Shown: positions 27,053 to 35,788, counted from the first letter of the stretch. The stretch is DNA of 64,000 nucleotides from Faucicola sp902506215 (GCA_016888885.1 CP069437.1:496001-560000), one strand, 5' to 3'. Notes: generated from the sequence alone by a model not told the origin. A program made the numbers and translations.

Positions 27053-27436
27053 TCAAGCTTCAGCTTTGGATTTATAATCTTCAATCGCTGCTTTAATAGC
27101 GTCTTCTGCCAGCACTGAGCAGTGCACCTTAACAGGTGGCAGTGCCAACTCTTCAGCGATATCTTTGTTTTTAATCGCGCTAGCTTCATCCAGAGTTTTG
27201 CCTTTAAGCCATTCTGTAACCAATGAGCTTGAGGCAATGGCTGAACCACAGCCATAGGTTTTAAAGCGCGCATCTTCAATAATACCGTTATCACCGACTT
27301 GGATTTGCAGGCGCATCACATCACCACAGGCTGGCGCGCCGACCATACCGGTACCGACATTTTTGGCATCTTTATCTAAGTTTCCCACATTGCGTGGATT
27401 TTCATAATGGTCAAGCACTTTATCACTGTAGGCCAT
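27053..27436 (-). CDS. iscU: Fe-S cluster assembly scaffold IscU
   Basis: A 127-residue scaffold on which [2Fe-2S] clusters are built. It has ligands Cys37, Asp39, Cys63 and Cys106 (GAPACGDVMRLQ, YGCGSA, VKVHCSV) with His105, and the HscA recognition sequence LPPVK (99-103). AAGGAAAA precedes ATG 27436. It is downstream of iscS after 97 bases. All motifs are canonical. Confidence 0.97.
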   Translation of the reverse strand: MAYSDKVLDHYENPRNVGNLDKDAKNVGTGMVGAPACGDVMRLQIQVGDNGIIEDARFKTYGCGSAIASSSLVTEWLKGKTLDEASAIKNKDIAEELALPPVKVHCSVLAEDAIKAAIEDYKSKAEA

Positions 27437-27501
27437 TTCATTTTCCTTTTGGCTGGTTACGTCAAACGTAACTGACTAATCTTTAATTATTAAATTGAAT
27501 A

Positions 27502-27535
27502 AATTTTTAATGGAAATTAATTTTTAATACAAATT
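27502..27535. repeat. 17-bp tandem duplication at the iscS stop codon
   Basis: AATTTTTAATGGAAATT (27502-27518) is followed directly by AATTTTTAATACAAATT (27519-27535), with two mismatches. The second copy runs into the iscS stop codon (27534-27536). Confidence 0.75.
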
Positions 27536-28751
27536 AATGTTCGTTCCATTCCACACTATTTAAATCAACGCCTTCTTTATACATGTCCCAAAGCGGTGAT
27601 AAAGCGCGTAATTTTTCAACCGCAGTTCGCACCTCAGCAATCACATGGTCAACATCTTCTTCGGTCGTATAGCGACCCAAACTAAAACGAATTGAACTGT
27701 GAGCAAGCTCATCTGACAATCCAAGCGCGCGTAATACGTAGGAAGGCTCAAGCGTCGCTGACGTACAAGCAGAACCCGACGACACGGCAAAATCTTTCAA
27801 TGACATCATCAACGATTCGCCTTCTACAAAGTTAAAGCTGATGTTGACGATATTTGGAATACTGTGATTCATGTCACCATTAAGATAAATTTCATCAAGC
27901 TCTTTTAAGCCATCCCATAGGCGTTGACGCAGTTTTGTCAGTCTGGCTTCATCTTCCGCCATACGTTTTCCCGCAATGGCAAAGGCTTCACCCATCCCTA
28001 CGATTTGATGCGTTGCCAAAGTACCTGAACGCATACCACGCTCATGACCACCACCTTGCATTTGTGATTTTAGACGCACACGTGGTTTACGGCGAACATA
28101 TAAAGCACCAATACCTTTGGGACCATAAATTTTATGGGCAGAAAAACTCATCAAATCAACTTTTAATTGCTCTAAATCAATCGGGGTTTTACCGGCTGCT
28201 TGCGCCGCATCAACATGAAAAATAATACCTTTTTCACGGGTGATTTCACCAATCGCCGCGACATCTGTTAGGGTGCCAAGTTCGTTGTTAACCATCATTA
28301 GGGTCACTAAAATAGTATCTTCACGAATAGCCTCTTTGACTTGGTCAACCGTGATCAGACCTGTCTTTGGCTGTGGGTCTAGATAGGTAATTTCAAAACC
28401 TTCTGTCTCTAATTCACGGCAGACGTCTAGCACGGCTTTGTGTTCAATTTTACTGGTAATGATGTGTTTGCCTTTACCACTATAAAATTGCGCCGCCCCT
28501 TTAATCGCCAAATTGTTTGACTCAGTAGCCCCTGAAGTAAACACAATTTCACGTGGATCGGCATTGATTAATTCTGCAATTTGCTCACGGGCAGTTTCAA
28601 CCGCTTCCTCAGCTTGCCAACCAAACCCATGCGAACGCGAGGCAGGATTACCAAACACGCCATCAAAGGTCATGTATTTCATCATCTTTTGGGCGACTTG
28701 CTCATCAATTGGTGTAGTCGCGGCATAATCTAAATAGACTAATTTATTCAT
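27534..28751 (-). CDS. iscS: Cysteine desulfurase IscS
   Basis: A PLP enzyme of 405 residues that takes sulfur from cysteine for Fe-S clusters and thiolation. The PLP lysine is Lys207 (SFSAHKIYGPKG) and the catalytic loop cysteine is Cys329 (SSGSACTSATLEPSYVL). The ATG overlaps the iscR stop codon as ATGA, giving translational coupling, with GGAG upstream. Length and sequence are close to the E. coli protein. Confidence 0.97.
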   Translation of the reverse strand: MNKLVYLDYAATTPIDEQVAQKMMKYMTFDGVFGNPASRSHGFGWQAEEAVETAREQIAELINADPREIVFTSGATESNNLAIKGAAQFYSGKGKHIITSKIEHKAVLDVCRELETEGFEITYLDPQPKTGLITVDQVKEAIREDTILVTLMMVNNELGTLTDVAAIGEITREKGIIFHVDAAQAAGKTPIDLEQLKVDLMSFSAHKIYGPKGIGALYVRRKPRVRLKSQMQGGGHERGMRSGTLATHQIVGMGEAFAIAGKRMAEDEARLTKLRQRLWDGLKELDEIYLNGDMNHSIPNIVNISFNFVEGESLMMSLKDFAVSSGSACTSATLEPSYVLRALGLSDELAHSSIRFSLGRYTTEEDVDHVIAEVRTAVEKLRALSPLWDMYKEGVDLNSVEWNEH

Positions 28752-29362
28752 GCTAACAAATTCTCCCCAGAATTCTGTTTTAAGGTTTTGCTGTTATCAG
28801 CTAATGAATGATTGTTACTAATGTTACTAACTTTAGTGGTGCTATGCTTTGCTCGTTGCGATACGGGTGCCTCTGTCATCGGGTTTACCGCAGACTGATT
28901 TTTATGCTGCATATCTTCAACCATCAAAATTTGACGCTCAGAAATTTCACGGATAATTTGACGATTAATAAGCGTATCTAATGTCACGGTGGACAAATAG
29001 TTTTCAATTTGCTCAGACAATCCATTCCATAAATCATGGGTTAAACACATGGCACCATCTTGGCAGTTGCCCTTACCTTCGCAAGCTCTAGCATCCACCG
29101 ACTCATCAACTGCTGAAATAATGGTCATAATCGAGATTTCATTGATGGGCTTGGCAATATGATAACCGCCTGACGCACCGCGAGTGCTCACGACCAACCC
29201 TTTTTTACGCAGCTTTGAAAACAACTGCTCAAGATAAGAAATAGAAATCTCTTGACGTTTTGCGATATCAGACAATGACACAGCCAATTCATGTTTTTGC
29301 TCTTGCAATGCCAAATCTAGCAGCGCCGTCACTGCATAGCGTCCTCGGGTTGTCAATCGCAT
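28748..29362 (-). CDS. iscR: Fe-S cluster-sensing regulator IscR
   Basis: An Rrf2-family repressor that senses Fe-S status. The N-terminal winged helix (MRLTTRGRYAVTALLDLAL, ISISYLEQLFSKLRKKGLV) is typical. The [2Fe-2S] ligands are Cys94, Cys100 and Cys106 with His109, matching the E. coli spacing. A tail of about 50 residues (about 150-204), rich in Asn, Ser and Lys, extends beyond the E. coli protein. It heads the isc operon, has a clear sigma-70 promoter 80 bases upstream, and that promoter overlaps IscR-like sites, indicating autoregulation. Confidence 0.95.
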   Translation of the reverse strand: MRLTTRGRYAVTALLDLALQEQKHELAVSLSDIAKRQEISISYLEQLFSKLRKKGLVVSTRGASGGYHIAKPINEISIMTIISAVDESVDARACEGKGNCQDGAMCLTHDLWNGLSEQIENYLSTVTLDTLINRQIIREISERQILMVEDMQHKNQSAVNPMTEAPVSQRAKHSTTKVSNISNNHSLADNSKTLKQNSGENLLA

Positions 29363-29442
29363 AGTAGCCCCACTTAAGTTAAAAATTTAAATCCGTTCAA
29401 GCACAGTAAGCTGTGAAAACACGTTTTATGGTTGGTATGGCT

Positions 29443-29472
29443 ATTATATGAAAATCCGAGTCTTTTAGTCAA
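29443..29472 (-). promoter_or_regulatory. Sigma-70 promoter of the isc operon
   Basis: On the minus strand, TTGACT (29472-29467) and a perfect TATAAT (29448-29443) are separated by 18 bases. The predicted transcript would start near 29436, giving a leader of about 75 bases to iscR. Confidence 0.85.
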
Positions 29473-29501
29473 GATTAATTCTTACTAAAACACTCGGATT
29501 T
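29452..29501. promoter_or_regulatory. Pair of inverted IscR type-1-like sites
   Basis: The minus-strand TTGACTAAAAGACTCGGATT resembles the E. coli IscR type-1 site of the iscR promoter and covers the -35 element. A near-identical copy in the opposite orientation (CTTACTAAAACACTCGGATT, plus strand) lies next to it. The two form an imperfect palindrome of about 50 bp. Confidence 0.7.
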
Positions 29502-29537
29502 ATTTATTGCTCAGATTTATTTACTCAATCATAAACG

Positions 29538-29586
29538 ATTTTTTATCAAAGCAATTTTTTTATCAAAGCAATTTTTTATCAAAGCC
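29538..29586. repeat. Three 16-17 bp tandem units (TTTTTTATCAAAGCA)
   Basis: ATTTTTTATCAAAGCA, ATTTTTTTATCAAAGCA and ATTTTTTATCAAAGCC lie head to tail, 20 bases past the stop of the SCP2-like gene and upstream of the isc promoter. Confidence 0.85.
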
Positions 29587-29605
29587 ATATAGGGGGGAAT
29601 GGGTG

Positions 29606-30268
29606 TTATTTTACCGCCCAGCCAATCGCACAAATGATGAATAATACAAAAAATGCGATTGCCGCGCGTTTCATCCATTTATTTTTACTGTTTAATTCTA
29701 AAATTTGTGCTTCAAGCGCTGTTTTTTGTAGGGCTGCGGCGTTGACTTGGGTATTGAGTGCTTCGACTTGTTGTTTATAGTCAGCATCGGTTTTGATAGG
29801 TTTTTTGACTTTTTGCTTGTCTTTATCGCCTTTAACTGCTTTTGTGATGACTTGTAATAGCTGATTGATACCAATTTGATGTAAAAAAGCCTTCACCTCT
29901 GCTGTCTTTTGTGCTTCGCCGCGGATTTGTAGTTGCTCGATGGCTTTGGGCTGGTTGGTAAATAAATTCTGGGCGATTTGCCAAGTAAAGCCATTGATGG
30001 TCACATCGACCTGCTGAGAAGGCTGTAATTGACTGTCTAACAAAATGCCGTTAACGGTAAAAGTCACATAAAAAGTGACGTTTGGGATATAAGCGTGAAT
30101 ACGAACGACAGTATTGGTAGTGGCTAAAGGATAGACAACCTTACGAAGATCTGCGTCAAAACGTAGCAACAGGGTCAGCAAGGTTTCAATAATCACTAAT
30201 ACCACATTGAGCGCTGTCGTGGCTATATTGCTTGGGGCATTGGTCGAAGTTTGAAAATTATCGTTCAT
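29606..30268 (-). CDS. Membrane-anchored UbiJ/SCP2-like protein
   Basis: A 220-residue protein without a confident family match. Its layout parallels UbiJ: an N-terminal hydrophobic helix (VVLVIIETLLTLLL), a beta-rich middle ending in IEQLQIRGEAQKTAEVKAFL (compare UbiJ's LPIEGDYKVLMQVKQLV), and a Lys/Gln-rich coiled coil (about 150-195). Unlike UbiJ, it ends with a TM helix (AAIAFFVLFIICAIGWAV). I infer a membrane-bound SCP2-like lipid or quinone-handling protein. It lies upstream of the isc operon on the same strand. Confidence 0.5.
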   Translation of the reverse strand: MNDNFQTSTNAPSNIATTALNVVLVIIETLLTLLLRFDADLRKVVYPLATTNTVVRIHAYIPNVTFYVTFTVNGILLDSQLQPSQQVDVTINGFTWQIAQNLFTNQPKAIEQLQIRGEAQKTAEVKAFLHQIGINQLLQVITKAVKGDKDKQKVKKPIKTDADYKQQVEALNTQVNAAALQKTALEAQILELNSKNKWMKRAAIAFFVLFIICAIGWAVK

Positions 30269-30567
30269 TAAATTTCCACAAAATTAATCAAATATGGGTT
30301 TTGTAATTTGTCGATAGTGTAGCTTTAAAAGGGCGTTAATAACATTAATTATTGTAAGTCCGGTATAAAACACTGTCAGTCGCTGAGTATTAGTCAAAAA
30401 ATCATTGCGAGATTGATTTTTAGCCACTTTTACTCACTATAGCTGTATATATCAATTTTTAGCGGTTTTTGTTGAAATAAAATGTTATCGTTTGGTGTGC
30501 CAACCGCTATATTTTGCAAAAACACGTTAATCAATGCTTAACTGCACAGAAATTATGATTAAACTGC

Positions 30568-30596
30568 TTGTGAAGCCGCTTGAGTTTACTTATAAT
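30568..30596 (+). promoter_or_regulatory. Distal hupB promoter candidate
   Basis: TTGTGA and a perfect TATAAT are separated by 17 bases, about 120 bases before the hupB ATG. Confidence 0.6.
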
Positions 30597-30650
30597 CGAA
30601 TCATAATTACTTATGCAGCACTTGATAGTTAAGGCTTTGAGCCTAATCAC

Positions 30651-30679
30651 TTGTCAAGTGTATGCTTTGTATATATAAC
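30651..30679 (+). promoter_or_regulatory. Proximal hupB promoter candidate
   Basis: TTGTCA and TATAAC are separated by 17 bases. The start point would be near 30686, about 30 bases before the hupB ATG. Confidence 0.65.
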
Positions 30680-30716
30680 GTTTATTTTCATCCCTAAAAA
30701 TTTGAAGGATATTCTT

Positions 30717-30989
30717 ATGAATAAGTCAGAATTAGTTGATAGCATTGCTAAAAAAAGCGGTCTTTCTAAAGCCCAATCAACTGAAGCATTAAATGCCTTT
30801 ATCGCAACGATTGGCGAAGCGATGAAAGCTAATGATACCGTGTCACTGGTTGGCTTTGGTACGTTTAGCGTAAAAGAACGCCAAGCACGTACAGGTCGTA
30901 ACCCACAGACTAAAGAAGAAATCCAAATCCCAGCAAGCAAAGTGCCAAGCTTTAAAGCAGGTAAAAGTTTAAAAGATATGGTTAACTAA
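30717..30989 (+). CDS. hupB: DNA-binding protein HU
   Basis: A 90-residue nucleoid protein. It has the HU start MNKSELVDSIAKKSGLSKAQ, the LVGFGTFSVKER turn, and the beta-arm RTGRNPQTKEEIQIPASKVP that intercalates DNA with its Pro. It ends in the standard KSLKDMVN. GAAGGA lies 7 bases before ATG 30717; upstream in-frame codons lie in the promoter region and are not used. Two candidate promoters and a strong terminator make it a monocistronic unit. Confidence 0.97.
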   Translation: MNKSELVDSIAKKSGLSKAQSTEALNAFIATIGEAMKANDTVSLVGFGTFSVKERQARTGRNPQTKEEIQIPASKVPSFKAGKSLKDMVN

Positions 30990-31013
30990 TTAACCCTATA
31001 TCTCTTTATAGCT

Positions 31014-31047
31014 AAAAAAGCGTATTTTTAACTAAATACGCTTTTTT
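31014..31047 (+). terminator. hupB rho-independent terminator
   Basis: AAAAAAGCGTATTT (31014-31027) pairs perfectly with AAATACGCTTTTTT (31034-31047) around a 6-base loop, 24 bases after the hupB stop. Confidence 0.92.
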
Positions 31048-31100
31048 ATTGCCTTATTATTTCCTTACTAAGTATAAAAACCGAGTAAAAACTTAAGTAA

Positions 31101-31128
31101 AAAACCACTATTTTTACATAGTGGTTTT
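31101..31128 (-). terminator. mltD terminator
   Basis: AAAACCACTAT (31101-31111) pairs with ATAGTGGTTTT (31118-31128) around a 6-base loop, 25 bases beyond the minus-strand mltD stop. It may also back up hupB termination. Confidence 0.8.
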
Positions 31129-31152
31129 CTTATTTTATAAACTATAGTTAAC

Positions 31153-34100
31153 CTATTTTGGCACTGTAATGGTTTGACCCACTTTTAGCGACGCTGTTGG
31201 TGACAAGTTATTTAGACTAGCCAGCTCTTTAGGGCTGATGCCAAAGCGTCCTGCCAAAGAAATTAAGCCTTCGCCTGCTTTGACTTTATAGGTTGTTGTG
31301 GTTTTTGGAATTTTGATATTTTGACCAATTAATAACGACTCATTACCTTTTAAGTTATTTAAAGCGGCAAGTTCACTTTTAGAAACGCCATATTTTGCAC
31401 TCAAGTTTGTCAGACTATCACCTGATTTTACTTGGTAGCTCTGCGCATCACTACGACTATATTTGCTTACTTGTTTTGACGCTGGCTTGTTATCATCCTC
31501 TGATTGGGCGTCTTTGGCTGCTTTGGTATCTTTTTTTGTTTCTTTTTTGCTGTCGGGTTTTGCAGAGTCGCGTTTGACGGTAGGTTCGCGGGTCGCTGTC
31601 ACGCTAGCCACCGTACCTAATCCCGCTTGAGGAATAACCAGTTTTTGCCCTTGAATTAAGTTGGCTGTGGGTTTTAGATAATTGGCTTTCGCCAAGTCTG
31701 CTACCGTTAAATCAAAGTTATTGGCGACACTACCTAAACTATCACCTGGGCGTACTGTGTAGTTAATCGATTTGCCAGCTAGCGCATATTTGACCTTTTC
31801 AACTGTGACAGGCACGATGATGACTTGTCCTTTTTGCACACGATAATTGGTGTTAAAACCGTTGACATCGGCAATGTCTTTGGGCGATACGGATAATCGA
31901 TCTGCGATACCCGACAAGGTATCACCGGTCTGAACCGTATATCGACTTGATACCGGTTGCACTTCGGCTCTAGTAGGGGCAGGCTTTTGCGCTACTGGCT
32001 GTGCCACTGGCGGCTTTGGCATTTTGTCTGGAATTAACCATAAGTTTTGGTTGGTACGCACTTGATAAGTTACTGGTAAATTATTGAATTTTGCTAACTC
32101 ACTGACATTTAGATCAAACTTGTCGGCGATGCCTGTCAAGGTATCCCCCGCTTGCACGATATAGCTATTGGCTTTACGTTTTGGCGCTTCCGCTACTTTG
32201 GGTTCGATAGGCTTGGCGTTGTATAAGTAAAGTGTTGAACCTGCTAGCAAGGCGGCATTTGGGTCAATTTGGTTCCATTCAGCGATATCTCGCCAATTCA
32301 AACCCATGCGACTGGCGATATTTGCCAAGGTGTCGCCAGCTTTGACTTGATAGATGCTGCGTGTGCCGCTCGGACGTTTTTTGGCAGCCGGCTTGCTAAC
32401 CGTGACAGCATTGCTTTCACTGGCGGTATTGGATTTGCTCGTGGTCACTTGCGCCGTGTTTGGTGCTTTACCATTTAAGCTCGACGCTTGGGTAATTTTG
32501 ACCTCTTTTGGCAACACCACTGGCGGCTCTTCGTAACTGAGTTTTTTGGTTTCGCCTTTGGCTTCTAATATAGATTGCTGGGTCTGGATGGCATTGAGCT
32601 TGATATTACCATCTGTAGGGTTAATCGCTTGCTCTACTTGGGGTGCGGTTTTTTCAATTTCTTTCGCAATCAAGTTACGCTCTTGATTGGATAAAGGTGG
32701 TTCTTGCACCACGGTGTTGTTGGCACTAACAACGGCTGAAGTGGTTGGTAATGTATTGGTAGACTGCATTTCAGCGGTCACTATTTTTTGCTCAGTGGCG
32801 GTAATCGGTGGTTCTTTGATTACCGTATTGCGGCTTTGGATACTTGGCGTACTAGGAATCGGGGCGATATAAGTCGTGGTTTGGTTTTTAACCATACTAG
32901 TTGCCATTGCCGCCAAATCGCTGCTAGACGATGGCAAGTTAACTGTTTCTTTTTTACTGTAGGCTTGTTTGGCGGCACTCAGTGAATCACCCTGACTTGT
33001 GGTTGTAGTTCGGGTTTGGTTGCCAGAGTTTGTGGTCGGTGTGTTATAAGTCGGTGTAACAGTTTTAGGCGTGACATAGCTATTGTTTGCCAAATAACCT
33101 TGCTGACTCATATAACCATTACCGCGTAATTGGGTGATTTTACGGTCAATTGATTCATTGAGATCATTGGGAATCAGAACACGGCTTGGGCCTGACATAT
33201 CTACCGCATCTGCAATCAACGCAGGATTTAGGGCGCGCAGTTCATCGTAGCTTACGCCTGTCAGACTGCTAATTTCATACAAACTTACCCCAACATTGGC
33301 AGGGACACCTCTAAAATGCTGACGGTTTGCAATTGCGGGTAAATACACATTGTAGGTACTCGGATTTTTGACAATTTGCGCCACTGCCAAAAATCGAGGG
33401 ACATAGTTCATCGTTTCAGTGGGTAGTTTGAGCGACCAATAATCCGTCGGTAGCCCGCGCGCTGCATTGTAATTAATTGCAGATTGGATACGACCAGGAC
33501 CGGCATTATACGATGCCAATGCCAACTCCCAACTCCCAAATTGGTTATACAAGGCGGTCAAATAGTCATAAGCGGCACGGGTTGACTCAATCACATCACG
33601 GCGACCATCAAAGGTACTGGTTTGATTCAAACCATAAATACGACCTGTACTTGGAATAAACTGCCATAACCCTGCAGCAGATGCGTTACTGTTGGCATTG
33701 GGATCATAAGAGCTTTCAATCACAGGCAATAATGCCAGTTCTGTTGGAATATTGCGACGCTCAGCTTCGCGCACTGTGTAGTATAAATAGCGGCTAGCAC
33801 GCGCTGTTAATCGGTTTAGATAGTCTTGACGGCTAATAAACCAACTTTTCTGCGCTTCAATACGCGGATCGTACACGTTGGAGTTCATACGAAAATTGAC
33901 GCGCAGTCTATCCCATAGATTACCATAGCGCTGAACCAACAAAGCGTTATTCTCTACCATGGTCATGTCGGTAGCTTCAAGCAGCCCTTCTAGTTCATCC
34001 AAACTATCCATATCCAGTAGCGCTGCATTTTCTTGCGCGCTACGCACCGTGCTTTTGCTGTGACTGGATGATCCAATCATGGGTTTACCCGCTGGACTGG

Positions 34101-34206
34101 GGGTGCTGGTTGGCGCACTGCTACAGGCTGCCAAAATAATAGAGGAAATAGCTAAACTTAACGGTTTGATAGTTTTTTTTGATGAATGGCTTATCGAAAG
34201 CAACAT
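31153..34206 (-). CDS. mltD: MltD-type membrane-bound lytic transglycosylase with many LysM domains
   Basis: A lipoprotein of 1017 residues that cleaves peptidoglycan glycan strands. The signal ends in lipobox LAAC (Cys28). The SLT domain (about 140-280) has the catalytic Glu164 in LPVIESSYDPNA, followed by AGLWQFIPSTGRIYGL. A degenerate LysM-like segment follows, then a Ser/Thr/Gln-rich linker of about 250 residues. Six clear LysM repeats come next, each starting YxVxxGDxL-like (the last is YKVKAGEGL). E. coli MltD has far fewer. AGGAATTATC precedes ATG 34206, so the longer upstream start is rejected because it would bury the lipoprotein signal. Confidence 0.92.
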   Translation of the reverse strand: MLLSISHSSKKTIKPLSLAISSIILAACSSAPTSTPSPAGKPMIGSSSHSKSTVRSAQENAALLDMDSLDELEGLLEATDMTMVENNALLVQRYGNLWDRLRVNFRMNSNVYDPRIEAQKSWFISRQDYLNRLTARASRYLYYTVREAERRNIPTELALLPVIESSYDPNANSNASAAGLWQFIPSTGRIYGLNQTSTFDGRRDVIESTRAAYDYLTALYNQFGSWELALASYNAGPGRIQSAINYNAARGLPTDYWSLKLPTETMNYVPRFLAVAQIVKNPSTYNVYLPAIANRQHFRGVPANVGVSLYEISSLTGVSYDELRALNPALIADAVDMSGPSRVLIPNDLNESIDRKITQLRGNGYMSQQGYLANNSYVTPKTVTPTYNTPTTNSGNQTRTTTTSQGDSLSAAKQAYSKKETVNLPSSSSDLAAMATSMVKNQTTTYIAPIPSTPSIQSRNTVIKEPPITATEQKIVTAEMQSTNTLPTTSAVVSANNTVVQEPPLSNQERNLIAKEIEKTAPQVEQAINPTDGNIKLNAIQTQQSILEAKGETKKLSYEEPPVVLPKEVKITQASSLNGKAPNTAQVTTSKSNTASESNAVTVSKPAAKKRPSGTRSIYQVKAGDTLANIASRMGLNWRDIAEWNQIDPNAALLAGSTLYLYNAKPIEPKVAEAPKRKANSYIVQAGDTLTGIADKFDLNVSELAKFNNLPVTYQVRTNQNLWLIPDKMPKPPVAQPVAQKPAPTRAEVQPVSSRYTVQTGDTLSGIADRLSVSPKDIADVNGFNTNYRVQKGQVIIVPVTVEKVKYALAGKSINYTVRPGDSLGSVANNFDLTVADLAKANYLKPTANLIQGQKLVIPQAGLGTVASVTATREPTVKRDSAKPDSKKETKKDTKAAKDAQSEDDNKPASKQVSKYSRSDAQSYQVKSGDSLTNLSAKYGVSKSELAALNNLKGNESLLIGQNIKIPKTTTTYKVKAGEGLISLAGRFGISPKELASLNNLSPTASLKVGQTITVPK

Positions 34207-34372
34207 GATAATTCCTAGCTCTTTTTTGCAATTTAGATGTAGGACATATATCCATCTCATAGCGTAAAACTATGAAAGAATATAAGCTAAAATTTGACAT
34301 TATAAATAAAAAAACGGCTGTGATTTCAGGCCAGTGAAATTAAATATTGGCTGAAATTATACTAGAATCCAT

Positions 34373-34402
34373 AAAAAAAGTGGCACAAAACTTTTGCACC
34401 AC
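34373..34402 (-). terminator. Terminator of the NTF2-like gene
   Basis: On the minus strand, GTGGTGCAAAA pairs with TTTTGTGCCAC (two wobble pairs) and is followed by seven U residues (A-run 34373-34379). It lies about 30 bases after the gene's stop. Confidence 0.8.
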
Positions 34403-34405
34403 CCT

Positions 34406-34430
34406 TTTTAACACCACTTTTAATACCACT
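34406..34430. repeat. 12-bp tandem duplication after the NTF2-like gene
   Basis: TTTTAACACCAC and TTTTAATACCAC lie in tandem at 34406-34429, directly downstream of the minus-strand stop at 34434. The terminator sequence at 34391-34402 (CTTTTGCACCAC) looks like a third diverged copy. Confidence 0.6.
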
Positions 34431-34433
34431 AAA

Positions 34434-34943
34434 TTAGTGCTTTTCAATCACAAGTTGGCTAATCGCCCTAGACAATAACACCGAGTTACCGCTTTTAGTA
34501 AAGGTAATACGTGAAGTTGTTACTAATCGTGTCGTCACGTTATTTTCGACGATGACTTCCGTCGTTATCGCGTCTGCCTTAGCCTGGTTACCGCTAGATA
34601 CCACGTTGTTTAATTGTATATCATAGCGATATTGCGTTGCTTTCGACCAGTTGTTTTGCAGCAGGTTTAGATAATTGCTTTTATTTAAGGTGGTGGTTTT
34701 TCCTTTACGCGACACGGATATCAAGGCATCATCTGCCACTAGGCTTGCAACGCGCGAAATACTTTTAGCATTTGCGGCAGCCGCCATCGCAGTAGCGTAA
34801 TTGTCGATATCACGCTGGGTGATTTCAGCATTTGCCAGCGTTGGGACGGTTAACGAAGTCGCCATGACTAACCCTAAGCATAGTTTTGACTTGACTTGCT
34901 TTCGGATTTTATCAATCGGTTGAAAATTTAATGTGATAGTCAT
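34434..34943 (-). CDS. Exported NTF2-like protein of unknown function
   Basis: A 169-residue protein. A cationic N-terminus and hydrophobic stretch LCLGLVMATSLTVPTLANA ending in an AxA-type site predict Sec export and cleavage. The mature part begins EITQRDIDNYATAMAAAANA and has the size and alternating pattern of a small NTF2/SnoaL-like fold (one helical half, then beta strands such as RLVTTSRITFTKSGNSVLLS). I cannot name a ligand. AAGGAAAA precedes ATG 34943. It is a single gene ending in its own terminator. Confidence 0.65.
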   Translation of the reverse strand: MTITLNFQPIDKIRKQVKSKLCLGLVMATSLTVPTLANAEITQRDIDNYATAMAAAANAKSISRVASLVADDALISVSRKGKTTTLNKSNYLNLLQNNWSKATQYRYDIQLNNVVSSGNQAKADAITTEVIVENNVTTRLVTTSRITFTKSGNSVLLSRAISQLVIEKH

Positions 34944-35274
34944 GAGATTTTCCTTCAATTGGTAACACCCAATTGTTTGACCCTAAAAGAAATAATTTGT
35001 TACATCTAAGCATAGCATAACCATTAACTTTATTGTTACTCCATTGTTAATAATCAAGCATAAAATAGTGAATAATACTGGTAAAATCCTGTAACCCTAC
35101 TATCCAAAACTATCCAAAATCGCTAGATTGCCAAATCAATCATGGTTTTTACCGCAGTGAATTATTTCAGCAAACAAGGGTTAATCATTTATTAATTTGG
35201 CTAAATCGGTTATCATTACAGGTTGTTTTTATCACCATTTTATGACTAAATCTCAATTTAAAGGTATTTCAACT
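34944..35274. other. Intergenic region between the NTF2-like gene and yajC
   Basis: About 330 AT-rich bases between divergent genes. They should contain both promoters, but no strong -35/-10 pair, structured RNA or repeat stands out. The usual yajC neighbours queA and tgt are absent. Confidence 0.5.
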
Positions 35275-35634
35275 ATGCTACTTACCGCTATTTTAGCATT
35301 TATCCAATCTGCCCATGCGGAAGGTGCGGCGACAGCGCCTACTGGAACGGGTGTTTCCACCATCATGCAAATGCTATTGCCATTGGCTTTTTTTGCTATT
35401 TTTTACTTCATTATTATCCGACCACAAAGCCGTCGTAACAAAGAGCATCGTCAAATGATTGATGCCATTAAAGAAGGCGATGAAGTGGTATTTGCCGGTG
35501 GCTTGATGGGGAAAATCAAAAAGCTTCAAGGTGAATATGCGGTTGTTGCATTAAATAATACCCAAGAGGTGATGGTACAACGTGCCTCAATCATTTCGGT
35601 ATTGCCTGTGGGTACTATTGATAGTCTTAAATAA
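35275..35634 (+). CDS. yajC: Sec translocase accessory subunit YajC
   Basis: A 119-residue single-pass inner-membrane protein associated with SecDF. An N-terminal hydrophobic stretch with AHA precedes the TM helix (MLLPLAFFAIFYFIIIRPQ) and the conserved RPQSRRNKEHRQMIDAIKEGDEV and VFAGGLMGKI elements. ATG 35275 gives the usual length, with AAAGG upstream. Earlier in-frame Met codons would add an atypical extension. It starts the yajC-secD-secF operon. Confidence 0.93.
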   Translation: MLLTAILAFIQSAHAEGAATAPTGTGVSTIMQMLLPLAFFAIFYFIIIRPQSRRNKEHRQMIDAIKEGDEVVFAGGLMGKIKKLQGEYAVVALNNTQEVMVQRASIISVLPVGTIDSLK

Positions 35635-35788
35635 TTACTGATGCAGCTCACCTGTCAGGTTGGCGACCTAGCATTCTGTTAAGTTGCCAACTGGCTATTA
35701 TGATATTGTACTGCCTTGTTGATCGCGGTTAATAGCCCTAGTAGAAAAACTAGTTACCTAAAAAAATCAAGTTTAAGAAGTCAAGATT

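Larger units (their letters stand above)
30269..30716. other. Intergenic region upstream of hupB
   Basis: About 450 bases between divergent genes. The right part carries two candidate hupB promoters (30568-30596 and 30651-30679). The left part should hold the promoter of the SCP2-like gene, but no clear hexamers were found there. Confidence 0.6.
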
